A DNA stretch of 64,000 nt from Sarcophilus harrisii (lineage: Eukaryota > Chordata > Mammalia > Dasyuromorphia > Dasyuridae): NCBI RefSeq assembly GCF_902635505.1, contig NC_045431.1, forward strand, positions 68,489,501-68,553,500, given 5' to 3'. The position numbers and the translations under genes are program-made. Below the pieces are notes generated by a model. It worked only from the letters and a program-made list of their open reading frames with translations. It was not told where the DNA came from and ran no database searches. Shown in pieces: positions 43,985 through 56,042 of the stretch (positions within the stretch are counted from its first letter, which is position 1; each line of letters begins with the position of its first letter).

Positions 43985-44650
43985 AAATTTGCCCCATGAC
44001 ATTGATTCATTGTTGGTGGAGTTGTGAACGAATCCAACCATTCTGGAGTAGTTTGGAACTATGCTCAAAAAGTTATCAAACTGTGCATACCCTTTGATCC
44101 AGCAGTGTTACTACTGGGATTATATCCCAAAGAGATTATAAAGAAGGGAAAGGGACCTGTATGTGCACGAATGTTTGTGGCAGCCCTTTTTGTAGTGGCT
44201 AGAAACTGGAAACTGAATGGATGTCCATCAGTTGGAGAATGGCTGAATAAATTGTGGTATATGAAAATTATGGAATATTACTGTTCTGTAAGAAATGACC
44301 AACAGGATGATTTCAGAAAGGCCTGGAGAGACTTACACGAACTGATGCTGAGTGAAATGAGCAGGACCAGGAGATCATTATATAACTTCAACAACAATAC
44401 TAGATGATGACCAGTTCTGATGGATCAGGCCATCCTCACAACGAGATCAACCAAATCATTTCTAATGGACATTAATGAACTGAACTAGCTATACCCAGAA
44501 AAAGAACTCTGGGAGATGACTAAAAACCATTACATTGAATTCCAATCCCTATATTTATGCACACCTGCATTTTTGATTTCCTTCACAAACTAATTGTACA
44601 ATAATTCAGAGTCTGATTCTTTTTGTACAGCAAAAAAAAAAAAAAAGAAA
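43985..44650 (+). mobile_element. L1 3' end: ORF2 C-terminus and 3'UTR
   Basis: An open frame at 44024-44407 includes CIPFDPAVLLLGLYPKEIIK, CARMFVAALFVVARNWKLN and WLNKLWYMKIMEYYCSVRND. Human L1 ORF2 ends with the same pattern (I-P-F-D-P-A-I-P-L-L-G-I-Y-P, C-T-R-M-F-I-A-A-L-F, M-W-H-I-Y-T-M-E-Y-Y-A-A-I-K-N-D). A 3'UTR and an A-rich tail at 44630-44650 follow. The copy is strongly 5'-truncated. Confidence 0.85.
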
Positions 44651-45719
44651 AGAAATTTGCCCCATGATGGCTGTCTCTGCAGTCATTACAATTTACTGAG
44701 GTAACTTTATTATTTGAAGCCTGAACATGAAGCCAAAAAAGAGACAGGGTGGGGAGAAATATAATGGAAGTAGTCTATCTGGAAATGCACCAGATTAATC
44801 AAGAAAACCACGATCACAAAGAAAGTCATTTGAAATTGTTCTCTTATCTTCCTTCCCTTGCCTTTCATGCATTGCCAATAAAGGAACTATTGGTTTTACA
44901 ACTACAAAGCTCCAAACACAGAGCCTCTGTTTCCCTTCCTCCTCCTCCCCGATATCTGATAATCTTCACTGAAGGACTTGATACTCTATCAACACATTAC
45001 AAACTTAAATGCTTTTTTTTTTTTTGTTGGATAGGTTTTTCCTATTTGAGAGTGTCTGCTTGAATGGATTCCTTATCTTTTTTTTTTTTTGGCATTAAAA
45101 CAATTTATTTATAAATAAAAAAATAGATATATTTATTTGATTTATTTACAAATAAAATAAAATTAAAATTAATATACTTAGTTATTTGATTACAAATAAA
45201 ATTGAAATAAAATGAATATACTTATTTTATGCCTATTATTTTAATTTAATTTATTTTTTTATTATTTGGAATTCTGTCATGCCATAAGCAGCAATCCCCT
45301 TTCTTTGGGATTTTAACTTCATTGTGAAGCAGCAAGATGCTTACATTTCTATCTTCAAAGTTCACTATGAACAACTGGATTCTTTGTTCTGTTCCTTATA
45401 CCTAGAGATCATGCTCCCACATAGAAGATAACAGTGATATGGAGTCCACAGTCCTTCAAAAAGGATTTAGGATCCATTTTACAAAACCTTCATTGTTCAG
45501 ATGCCTAGAGAGAGCCTGTATCAAAAACTTGGCACTCTCTTCAGACCATCTGCCTTTTAGGGTATGTGCAGGAACATATATTCTGCAAGAGATTTTCTTG
45601 CTTAAATAGTGTCTACTATGTGGAATGACAATTTTGTCTTAGAATTTGTCCAAAAGACTTCCAGTCCCTTAAAAGAAATAAAAAATAATTGTAGTTAACA
45701 GTTGCTTACTGGATACTTA

Positions 45720-46750
45720 AAATTTAATGTTGGTGGGATTGTGAAAAAACAGGTCATGATACTAAAATTCTAGAATAGGTTTCGGCAACCGTCATACAGC
45801 ATGCAGCAAAAGTTTCAAAAAACAATCATGACTTTTGACCCAATAACATAACTTTGGAAATTACATCCGCTTATGGTGCAATCAAAAACAAACAAACAAA
45901 AAAGGCTGCTTATTCAAAGATTTTCATGGTAGCATCATATATAAATTAGAAAAAATTGGAATCAACTTAAATGTCAAGCAGTAAAATTGAACCGTGGTAT
46001 AGTTTTGCACAGTAGATTGAGTGCTAATTCTGGACTCAGGAACACTCATATTTGTAAATTCAAATCTGGGCTCAGACACTATCTGTGTGAAACTGGGCAA
46101 GTCATTTAATCCAGTTTGCCCCAATTTCCTCATCATCAAATGAACTGGAGAAGGGAATGACAAGCTATTTCAGTATCTTTGCCAAGAAAACCCCATTTGG
46201 GATCCCCAAATGGGATCACAGAAAGTTGGATGTAACCTAAATGACTAAACAGGAACAAATGTACAAATGAGGTAGTCAAATGGGATAAATGAAAGAAAGT
46301 GAGAAAAAAGCTTTTATGAACCCACGAAAAATGAAAAACAAAAGAGAAAAGAACCCCAGTGAAATATACACTAACTGTATCCATGGAAGAGACAAAAAAA
46401 TCCCAATGATGGAAAAGAGAATAGTCAAACAAAATGTGGTATATGAATGGAATAGAATATGATGAACACTAAAGAATGGTGAATATGAAAACTTCAAAGA
46501 AACATAGAAAGATATGTAGGGCTTGATGCAGAATTAAATAGGAACAGAAGGACAATATACATAATGACTAAAATAATGTAAATAAGAAAACTTCCTGAAA
46601 GAAAGTGAAATCTGAGCACCTAAAATAACAGCAACGGTCCTTGAGAGCAGAAAATGAAATTCTCCTTCCTCATCTCAAAAGAGATGTGGTGGATTGCCAG
46701 GGAGAATGCTACAAACATTGTGAATCAGGTATTTTTTCTTTAATGAACTT
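45720..46750 (+). mobile_element. L1 3' region split by a SINE
   Basis: The left part (45720-45985: 'gtcatgatactaaaattcta', 'gacccaataacataactttg') and right part (about 46350-46750: 'aacaaaatgtggtatatgaa', 'gatgaacactaaagaatggt', 'gatgtggtggattgccaggg') are one worn L1. The SINE at 45993-46250 interrupts it. Confidence 0.6.
45993..46250 (+). repeat. SINE inside L1
   Basis: 'gttttgcacagtagattgag', 'gaaactgggcaagtcattta', 'ctggagaagggaatgacaag' and 'gccaagaaaaccccatttgg'. Near full length. Confidence 0.8.
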
Positions 46751-47605
46751 TTCCTTTGTTTTTTTCCTTTGTTGTTCCTTTATAATCATTACAATGGCAT
46801 GATTTTGAGGACAACCACACTTGTATCATCACAAACGCCTCAATGAAAAGCAGGATTTAACTGAATTAGGGTTAACCAATAGCCAGTCAGAGGAATTAGG
46901 TATGTTGGTAATTTATGGATCTGCTCTGAAGGAACATGAATCTTCCAATGGTAAGAGATAAGGGGCATGGAGACAGGAAAGGAAGGGTGTTTCTAAATTC
47001 AGCATCTTCAGGTCAGGATTCAGGTGCTCAAGCCCAGGTATGCTTCTCAATGTCAGGTGAACACCTGATAAACTGTTCTTGTGGTTCTGTTTAGCTTTTG
47101 TGGATCCTCTAGGAGAGTAACTTTTCCCCATTGGCTTTGCATAGAGAAGTGAAAGGGAAGCATTCTGATTTAACAAAAAAGAAGGCTTTAGGGGAAAATG
47201 TTGAGGAATGTTGTATTGTTCATCCTTCATTTCTTAAGAGAAGCAATGACATCACAGGTGATATTTTGACTTGTGCATGAATTGGAATTAAATAAAGTAC
47301 AGTTGCACAAAGTTGTTCACCTTGTTCTCTCTTCCCATCATCGAAGTTCAATGGAAGGACAAACGTCATGGATGGTTGGTGATGGTCTGGGAGGCACCTT
47401 GAGATCTTTGATGTCTTACCAAGCTCTGGGAATAACATGGAACCTGCTTCAGCTGCCTTCAGGGCCATTGGAACAGATTGTTCTCATCTGCCTGTCCCAT
47501 CAGGAAAAGTCTTTACATGCTTGGGGTAAACAGTCCTCTTACTGATGGGTTTGGAGTCTGTTGGTCACCCTCGGTCTGCTTTAACTCATTTGCCAAGATG
47601 GTGCT

Positions 47606-47903
47606 AAGGGAGGGACGGAGGGAAAGAGGGAGAAAGAGAGAGAGAGAGAGACAGAGAGACAGAGAGAGAGACAGAGAAAGAGAGAGAGACAGAGGGAGGG
47701 AGAGAGAGACAGAGATAGATAGACAGAGAGATGGAGGGAAGGAGGGAGAAAGGGAAGAGGGAGAGAGGAGGCAAAGAGGGAAAGAGAGAGAGAGGGAGAG
47801 GAAGAGGGGGACAGAGAAGGGGAGTGAGTGAGAGAAGGAGGGAGGGAGAAAGAAGGAGGAGGGATAGAGGAAGGGTGGGAGGGAGAGAGGAGGAAGGAAG
47901 GTA
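47606..47903. repeat. purine tract (GA/GGA)n
   Basis: About 300 bases of AG, AGGG and GACAGAGA units on the + strand, with occasional C and T. It is opposite in polarity to the 42.3 kb tract. Confidence 0.9.
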
Positions 47904-48764
47904 CTATGACTGCAGTTCCTCTCTGGCTTGTGGTATTGGACTTGCAGACAGCTTCCTTGGAATCCCCACCCCTTTCTGTCCTTAAAGGAGGGAGGCATTC
48001 CCAATGCATCATGGAGAGTATTAAAATGTTACACACTACTGTACACCATTTATAAGACATCGGGCTTAGTTATCCCAAAGTTAATCTTGTCTGCGACTTT
48101 TTGATTGGTTGTAGAATTGTCTTTCATTTGTCATTGTCAAGCTCCCCACTTCCCGTACCTTTCCATGTTTAATCTTCCCACATTACCTTGGTCTTCTAGA
48201 TATATTATGGCCTGGATGATTAATGAGCCCTTGGCACAGCATTTAATCAATACTGTCTTGTCTATTATGGGCTATGACAGCTGGAAGTGGGAGCCCATTC
48301 TCTGAGGAAAGGTTTCTCCCAGACTAATAATCCCCATCAGGACCCCCAGAGTTACCTGCTCGGCTAGACTCCATGTCTACAGGAAAACTTCCAGCAGCTT
48401 CTGTAATTTTGAATTGTATGAAATCAAGGAATGTCAAGAAAAGTCTGGGAAAGAAGCTCAGGAATCTTTCAAACCCAAAAAAATTTAACTTTCTCTTTTG
48501 TTGGCCTCACTTTGGGGAAGCAGTCTGGAGAATTACTTCCTCCAGTTATTTTAAAGTTTATGGTGAGAATTATTAAAATATGGTTTAATTTTTTAAAAAA
48601 AACTTTAAGGAGGTGTCTCATTAGTAACACATCATGCTAGGTCCTGGGGACATGAAGTCTTTTCTCTCAGGGAACTTTCATTTAATTGGGGGCAGGCAGA
48701 AGAGAGATATGAACACAGACCACAATGATTCTGGGGAAATCAGGACTCACACAATAGACACGGC

Positions 48765-48990
48765 TAGGCGGTTCAGTGGATACAGTACCAGGTGAAATCT
48801 GGAAGAGCTCAGACAGCACTAGTTGTGTCACCCTGGTACTTCAGGTAACCTCTGTTTACCTGAGTTTCCTCAAATGTAAAATAGAGAAAATAAAAACACT
48901 TATTTCCCAGAGGTTGTTAATAGGTTCAAATGAGATAATATTTATACAGTGCTTAGCACAACATCCAGCCCATAGTAGGTGCTTTATAAG
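48765..48990 (+). repeat. MIR
   Basis: 'ggcggttcagtggatacagt', 'tacctgagtttcctcaaatg', 'gagataatatttatacagtg' and 'catagtaggtgctttataag' in order. Near complete. Confidence 0.65.
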
Positions 48991-49189
48991 GGTCAGGTAT
49001 GATGATGATAATGATGATGATAAAGTGCAAAAACAAATAAGAAGAAATCATTTCCAGTTGGGCTGGAAAGCACAGAGCAGATCTTTCCTGGCCCAGGGAA
49101 GGGAAGAGTTGACATGTTAATTAGTCATGAAGGGAGAGAGAGGTTATTGTGGAAAAAAATGGAGTGGGGGGGGTGGGTAAAAGGGGACA

Positions 49190-49560
49190 AAGTTAATTCC
49201 TACTAATTGGGCAGTGGCTAAACAAATTGTGGTTCGTAAGTGTAATGGAAAAGAGACTGTAAGAAATGGGAAATATGAAGAATTCGGGGGAACTTGAAAA
49301 GGATTATATGAATTGATAACAGATGGAGTCAGTAGAATCAAAAAGATAATAACAATAAGAAAATTGAAAGAAAAACAAAAAAAGAAACTGGATGCTGTGT
49401 AATTATATTGACCAAGCATGGCCCCAGAGCAGCATTGAGAAAATGCAACTATCTCCTCTCACAGTGCAGAAATGGGAGTCCATGGCTATGACATATTAAC
49501 TATCAGACATGGTGGATTATGGATGACTTTTGCTGAAGTGATTTTTCTTTCTCTATTTAA
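49190..49560 (+). mobile_element. L1 3' fragment
   Basis: 'aattgggcagtggctaaaca' then 'aaattgtggttcgtaagtgt' and 'tatgaattgataacagatgg' then 'tatcagacatggtggattat' follow marsupial L1 3' order, heavily worn. Confidence 0.55.
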
Positions 49561-50224
49561 GATTTGCTACAAGAGAGACTCTCCTCGTTTTCTACCAACA
49601 GCGTGACGGTAATGATAAAGTATGTGATCTGTGTGCATCTCTCCCTCCGCTCCCCATTCTCCATTAAATGGAAAGCTGTCTGAGAAAAGATGCTGTGCCA
49701 TATCTTGCTTTGAGCCCAAGCACCAAGCGGGGTATCCTGCTAATGAGATGTAAACCAGGATGACATGACTGGGGCTTTTAGCTGGATTGCCAAAATGTAG
49801 AGTGTGCTGACAGCACTGTTTTATAGTTTGCTTCCTTCCCCCAAACTTGGGTTCCAGATGAGCCCCTTCTTTTGGTTGGTCCTGTCTTTGAGTTTCAGCA
49901 GCATAGAAACCAGGGAGAGGCTTCCCCTCCCAGCATTTACATCCCTTCCTCTGATTTCCTCTGATTATCCTAGGCATAAAAATAGTTAGTTACAGCTCTG
50001 ATTATAAATCGGGTCCTTTTGCTTTGATGTTATTATTTGATATTGTTGGTATATGGATATTATTATAGGATTAGGGCAAACATTTAGCATTCAAAGTGGT
50101 TAATGTCTTATTGAGTTTGTCTTAATTTAAGGATTTGTTTCCTTCTTATGGAAAAGTGCTTATCTTTATAAGATATAATTATAACTGCCTTCTTCCATGA
50201 TGTTTTTCCCAATGGCAGATATAG

Positions 50225-50700
50225 CCAGATGGTGCATGAAAAAGGTGCTGGGAGAAAAGTTAAGAAGAGATGAGTTCAAATTTGACCTCTGACATATTAA
50301 CTGTGTGATCTTGGGCAAGTTATTTAATCCCCCCCCCCTCTCTTTCAGTTTTCTCATCTATAAAATGTGAATAATAATAGTATCTACCTCACAGGGCTGT
50401 TGCAAGAATCAAGTGACATAAGTGTAAAGAGCTTAGCATAGTGTTTGGCAAAGTAAGGGCTATATAAATCTTAGCTATTGTTATTATTAGGAAGGTCTGA
50501 TTTAAATCTATCCCTAGTCATTTACTAGCTGTGTCACCTTAGGCAAGTCAAGTAACCTCTGTTTGCCTCAGTTTCTTCAAGTAACCTCTGTTTGCCTCAG
50601 TTTCTTCAACTGTAAAATGGCAATGACACCTTTTCCCCAGAGTTTTTGAGAAGATAAAATGAGATAATAATTGTAAAGAGCTTAGCATAGTGCCTGACAC
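50225..50700 (+). repeat. two MIR copies, one with a 29 bp tandem duplication
   Basis: First about 50225-50480 ('tgtgtgatcttgggcaagtt', 'tacctcacagggctgttgca'). Second about 50485-50700. In the second, 29 bases starting CAAGTAACCTCTG are repeated exactly (50549-50577, 50578-50606). Confidence 0.7.
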
Positions 50701-52077
50701 ATTTTGTTTTCTTCCATTGACAACTCTTCTTTTAATCCTCCTTCCTACTGAACAAAGAGGGATCACTTTGGAGATAACCATAGAATGATATTCCAATAAC
50801 TCTCAGTTAAGTTAATAGTCATTACAGTTAAGTGGATTTTATTTGGATTCTTCTTTTAGACTCTACAGGAAACAAAATATAATTTTATTACCTTGAAAAG
50901 CAGTGTGAGCAGTATTCCTAATCACAGGCAAAAAAAGCTGTAAATTCATAGAATGTTAGATTTTGCAGTCAATTTAAAGAGGATTTAGTTCTAAGTCAAT
51001 TTATTTTATAGAGGTGAAACCAGAAACGCTCACCTGTTAATTGGATTGACCAGAGTCACAAAGGAAGCAAGTGATAGAGTGGACACTGAGCCAATCCCAT
51101 CTCCCTTGACAAGACAAATTTCTTTTTCCTTTTATATCATGTTTGTTTGGTTGAAAGTAGGAGGTTTTAACCTGGGGTCAGTGAACCTATTCTGAAAATA
51201 TTTTGGCAACTCTCTATAGTTAGTTCCATTGCAATCCTACATCATTTTATGCATTTACAAATAATATTTCAAGAAGGGGTCCATAGGCTTCCCAAATGGG
51301 TAAAAAAAGGTGTTTGGACAAGGGAATGCTGGAGTCAGTTTAAACTGGTTCCCATGGTAGGTACATGTTAAATTTTTAATGCAAATATTTACATCTGGGA
51401 AATTGAAATTGCCACAAATCAGGGTTTGATTTATTGTTTTTCTGATTGTCTGGATATGAGAAAATGATGGAGAAACCATTAACGATTCAGGTTAAAATTA
51501 AGTGTGTTGTATACTTTTTTTTGGACAGCTTGTTTAAAATTTTTCTAGCATAGCTCTGCGTTCAAGACACCAAAAAAAAGTGCTTTAATGGGAGTGAAAA
51601 CTCATAACATGCTTAACAAAGACCATCTAGTTCACCAAAATTTGAACACTCATCAAATCTACGGGTTTTGTTTCCTTATCTATAAAATGAAGGAATTGGA
51701 ACAAATGCCTTCTCATGTGACTTTCAGCTCTTACGTTCTATGATGCTATTATTTCATTGATATTCCACGGTCAGGGTATCCAAGGGTAATGGAAATCTCA
51801 CCAAAAACTGAGATGAGCTTTTTTTCTTTTTTCTTTTTTTTTTTTCCTGCAGAAAATTCATCTCTGTCTTAATTGTAAAGGAAGGAGATTGGAAGACTCC
51901 ACTTTGTACTTGATGGATGTTTTCCATGAAGTGAAACTACTCAAACCAATTTGGTAAAATGATGACTTTATAATGTGAACATTATAGTACCCTGTAACTG
52001 AGGGAAATGAAGTCAAGGTAGGTCAGCTGCCAAGAAGGTCAATCTTGGATACATGGTCATTTTACATAAGACCCTGA

Positions 52078-52286
52078 AAGAGGAGAGAGGAAGAGAGATA
52101 AGGAGAGGAGGAGGAAGAAAAGGGGAGAAAGAGGGAAGTAGAAGGAGATTGCAATGAAAAAAAAAGAAAAAGGGGAGAAGGAGAAGAAAAGAGAGGAGAA
52201 AGAGAAAAAGTGAGTGAGAGAGGACAGAGAAGAAGAAGAGAGAGAAAGGGAGAGAAAACAGAGAGAGAAAGAGAGAGAGAGAAATA
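52078..52286. repeat. purine tract (GGA/GAA/GA)n
   Basis: Irregular A/G-rich sequence on the + strand with few pyrimidines, ending GAGAGAGAGAGAAA. Confidence 0.85.
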
Positions 52287-52744
52287 TTTAATCTGCTGCT
52301 TTCCCTTCAGCCATTACCATAATTTTTCCAAAGACAGGATAGTGTATGGAACAGCTTAGCTGGTGATAAATTAGCCAGCCCAGCTGGGGAATGTCAACTT
52401 CTCAACTTCTACTTGATTTACTAATATGGCAAAGTCACAGCATAGCTTCATACTTTATTGGTACAATGCTTAGGTTAATTAAAGCAAGGTGTTACATCTA
52501 CTCCAGTGCCTCACTGGAAAATGAGAGATGACTGTGGGTCATCTTGAAGGGTTCTGCCAGAGGAAGCCAAGTTCTGGTGGGTCCTACCAAACTGGAAAGG
52601 CTTGGGAGAAGCCTGAGAATAGACTGGGTGTCTGTTATCTATCTTATCTCCCTAAATAAACTCAAAGAGCTGGTTGTCTATGGTGTGTATGTGTGTGTAC
52701 ATTAGTGGATAAAATATCCACTCACAAATTTAAGGATCCCCAAA

Positions 52745-53220
52745 GCTTTGAAGCAGCACAGAACTCTGGGTCTAAAGTCAACAACACTCTTCCTGAGTTA
52801 AAATATGGCCCCAGATACTTAGTAGCTGAGTGATCTTAGGCATCACTTCACCCTGTTTGCCAAGTTTCCTTATCTGTAAAATGAGCTGGAGAAGAACATG
52901 GCAAAGCAGTCCAGTATCTTCACCAAGAAAACCCCAAAAGGGATCACTGTAAAATGAGCTAGAGAAGGAAATGGCAAAGTACTACACAGTATGTTCACCC
53001 AAGAAAACCCCCAAAGGGATGGCTATAAAATGAGTTGGAAAAAGAAATGACAAAGTAATACAATATCTTCACCAAGAAAACCCCAAAAGGGATCACTCTA
53101 AAATGAGCTGGAGACGTAAATGGCAAACCGGTCCATTATCTTCACTAAGCAAACCCCAAAAGAGCAAACTCTTTCACTAACAGTTGAAGATGACTGAAAA
53201 ATGTCTGAACAATGACAGAG
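52745..53220 (+). repeat. SINE with its tail repeated four times
   Basis: The head and core are ordinary (to about 52874). Then the RTE-like tail segment starting 'tgtaaaatgagctggag' and ending near 'aaaaccccaaaagggatcac' is present in four tandem copies: 52875-52947, 52948-53023, 53024-53096 and 53097 to about 53170. The copies differ at several positions each. The normal end ('tgactgaaaaatgtctgaac') follows. Confidence 0.9.
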
Positions 53221-53430
53221 AGTTTACCCACTAGGTTATCCTGAACAAGTCATTTAATCTGTTTGCCTTGGTTTTCCTTCTCTGTACTCTAAGTGGGATG
53301 ACCTTCTAGTTCCAAATCTAGGCTACTATGAAAACTTGAGCTCAGTTTACCTTTAACCAATGGGATTAATGTTCCAGGGAAACCAGTTAATCCAAAGGAG
53401 TTTGATAAAGTGACACACAAATAAACCTAC

Positions 53431-53679
53431 CATCATCAGCATCTTCCAGGATAACGACTTTGGTGCTGGGATATCTGACAGCAACTTGCCCACCCATTGC
53501 CATGCTCAAAGTCACATTGAAGGTCTCTTCTTCATAGAGGGAGTCATCAATGATAATCACTCGGCATCTTTTCTCAGTTTCATCCTTATCAAAACGGAGG
53601 ATGCTGGTGTGGTCTTCAGGTCGGGAGATATAGTCAGAGTAAGATAAAACAGTGGAAGGAATTGTGCCAGAGGCAGTTC
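53431..53679 (-). CDS. FREM3: FREM3 exon, second half of Calx-beta 2
   Basis: 249 bases, phase 1 to phase 1, between TCATACAG and GATG|GTAGGT. Translation: [20 protein letters not shown], then [20 protein letters not shown] and [20 protein letters not shown], ending [24 protein letters not shown]2 is very close ([25 protein letters not shown]). A glycosylation sequon (N-V-T) sits in the domain. Confidence 0.97.
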
Positions 53680-53787
53680 CTGTATGAGGAAGAAAGTTAG
53701 GACAGGCAAGTAGAACTACAAATGGTTTTTATAACAATGGTTTATAACCATTACAAACAAAAGCATTTATTAAGCACCTACTAAGTG

Positions 53788-54000
53788 CCTACATGGTGCA
53801 GTGAATAAAGTGCTAGTTCTAGAATCTGGAGAATCCAAATTCAAATTTAGCCTCAGGAACTTATTAACTGTGATCCTGGGTAAATCATTTAACCTATTTT
53901 TGACTCAATTTTTTCAGTTATAAAATGGGAGAAGAAAATGGCAAACCATTCCAGTATCTTCGCTAAGAAAACTCTGTAAATGGTGTCATGCAAAGAGAAA
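53788..54000 (+). repeat. SINE with RTE-like tail
   Basis: 'tacatggtgcagtgaataaa', 'tcctgggtaaatcatttaac', 'ggcaaaccattccagtatct' and 'cgctaagaaaactctgtaaa'. Confidence 0.8.
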
Positions 54001-54969
54001 AGTAAAATTGTTCCTGTCTTCAAGAAGCTTATTCTTATTGTTAGAATAAGAAGCTTATTTAGCTTAGTCCAGTCTGGTCCATAATTATACTTCCTTTTTT
54101 TTTTTTATTTTGGTGAAGGAATCATGGAATGTTAAAACTGCCTACTAGTTATATTTACTATTCTTTGAAACTTCTCTATCACAACAGCCCTTTCCCAACA
54201 GAATTCTCTCTCTCTAGGGAAGTTTTCTGGACAGAAGATAGTAATGAAAATCTAGTCATTGGAATTGAAGTAACAGAAACAATCCCTTGGACAGAGATTC
54301 TACCAGGCTCAGTTGCTAAAAGGGGAAGTAAAAGGCTAGAGAGAAAATGTCCAGAGAGACTAGAAGACATGCTCCAGAGACATAAAGTTCTGTTACTTTG
54401 TTAGATTTTCTGTGCCTCGGTACACAAGAAAAGAAGGAAAGAGGGAGAAGGAGCCTTAAGCTTTGACAGCCCCCCCCCCCCCCATGAAAGAACAAATGAC
54501 CTCTGCAACTCTGAATTTTAAACGATTCCTGTCAGGAACACAGGTTTTCTGATGGCATTGTAAAGAATGAGAGAGCAATAGAAGACTTGAAAGGACTTTC
54601 AGAACTGAGAATGGGGGTGGGATGTGGGAAGGAAAGCTATAAAGTGGAGAATAAACTTTCCCATTTTCCTTGCTCACAGAGCATGTAGAATGTTGGATGC
54701 AGAGGCTCTGATTAGCTGATAGAGGGCTTCCACATGAAAAAAAGGTCCCCATCAAATATGATACTACTCAAGGCCAAGAGCCAAAGCAAATTCCAAGTTG
54801 GGTTCTCTTTATAGTAACTAATAGCCTATTTTCATTAAATCTCTTCCTCAGTACATTTAACCCATGATAATCATCAAATCATTCTTTAATAGTCTTGTTT
54901 ATATAACAGAAGTTGAATTTTTCCCCCTTCTCTGTTACTTTCTTTGTTTATTTAAAAAATAATAACAAC

Positions 54970-55175
54970 TAGAATCACAGGTGGTGCAGTGGATAGAATG
55001 CCAGACCTGGAATCAGGAAATCTCAGGCCTGAGACATTTATTAGCTTTGTGACTCTATACAAAACTGGAGAAGGAAATGGCAAAACACTAGTATCGTTGC
55101 TGAGAAAATTCCAAATGGGGTCACAAAGAGTAGGACATTTCTGAAAATGATTAAAGAACAACAACAATAGTACCA
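54970..55175 (+). repeat. SINE, middle deleted
   Basis: Head 'aggtggtgcagtggatagaa' and tail 'actggagaaggaaatggcaa' and 'ggggtcacaaagagtaggac' are present. Most of the 'gggcaagtcac...cagtttcc' core is missing. Confidence 0.8.
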
Positions 55176-55629
55176 GCCCACTGTTATTAACTGTTGGAGA
55201 ATGGCTGAAGATATTTGATGTAGCCTGCATAATGGAGTCTTTATTTTAAAATCAGAGAATCTCATAATTGAAAAGTTCCTCAGGGGATAAGTAGAATAAT
55301 GTATACTTGAAAAAACAACCATTTTTACAATATGCCCAATAAGTGACTTTTGTTTGAAGACATTTACTGAGTAGATGTTCTTGAGCACCAAAGGAAGCCT
55401 ACTCCATTTTGGGATAGTTCTAAGTATTGGAAAATTTTTAAATTTATGGTAATAATTACATCATCAACTCTACATTGCTATAAAAATGCTATGTATATTT
55501 TAAAGTTGGAAAACAAGTGAACAACAAAAAAGAGAGAATTATTGTTGGAAGACCCCTGGTAAAATATGTAAAGAAAGCTAAATTTCTCTCACTGACAAAT
55601 TAATATGAATTAAAATGTAGTTTGTCAAA

Positions 55630-55810
55630 TTAGTAGCATGGTACAATGGGAAAAAAATTTCAACCTGAAGTCCCTGAATTTAAGTCCTAGGATCTGGTTC
55701 TTCTACTCTCATAAGTATAACTTTGGCAGATTTCTTCCCCTAATAAATGAGGGATTAGACTAATAACTCCTAAATTAATCTCAGACTTTAGACCTATGAT
55801 GCTATGATTA
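55630..55810 (+). repeat. MIR
   Basis: 'gtagcatggtacaatgggaa', 'gaatttaagtcctaggatct', and the end 'ttagacctatgatgctatga'. Old. Confidence 0.55.
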
Positions 55811-56042
55811 CTTGTCAGCTTGGTGTCAGAGCACTAAAGGAAGAATACCCTGAAAAAATACATTTGGACTATGTGATGAGAACAGGTTGGGAGTAGGAGA
55901 TATAGTCCAGAGAAGAGAGACCCACAGTGTGGAGAATGGGGTCGCTGAAGAGCAATCATTTTCTAATTTTGCTCAGGGCTAGTTCTGGCTCAAAACTGCA
56001 ATCCCTATATAAGAACAAGCCTGAACAACACGAGCAGCCTAC

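Larger units (their letters stand above)
39146..53430 (-). other. FREM3: FREM3 14.3 kb intron
   Basis: The largest intron bounded on both sides in the window. The main contents are listed separately: MIR+SINE (41580-41925), pyrimidine tract (42317-43209), reversed SINE (43225-43462), L1 3' end (43985-44650), nested L1/SINE (45720-46750), purine tracts (47606-47903, 52078-52286), MIRs (48765-48990, 50225-50700), L1 scrap (49190-49560) and a SINE with a multiplied tail (52745-53220). 39150-41570 and 46800-47600 show nothing recognisable. Exon phases across it match, so no missing exon is required. Confidence 0.75.
53680..56042 (-). other. FREM3: FREM3 intron
   Basis: Contains SINEs (53788-54000, 54970-55175), a C run near 54471-54484 and a MIR (55630-55810). 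54010-54960 and 55180-55620 show nothing else recognisable. Confidence 0.7.

Noticed and set aside
47513-48060. Overlapping frames of 150-160 codons with S/L/P or R/E repeats
   Set aside because: Low-complexity purine tract. No family resemblance.
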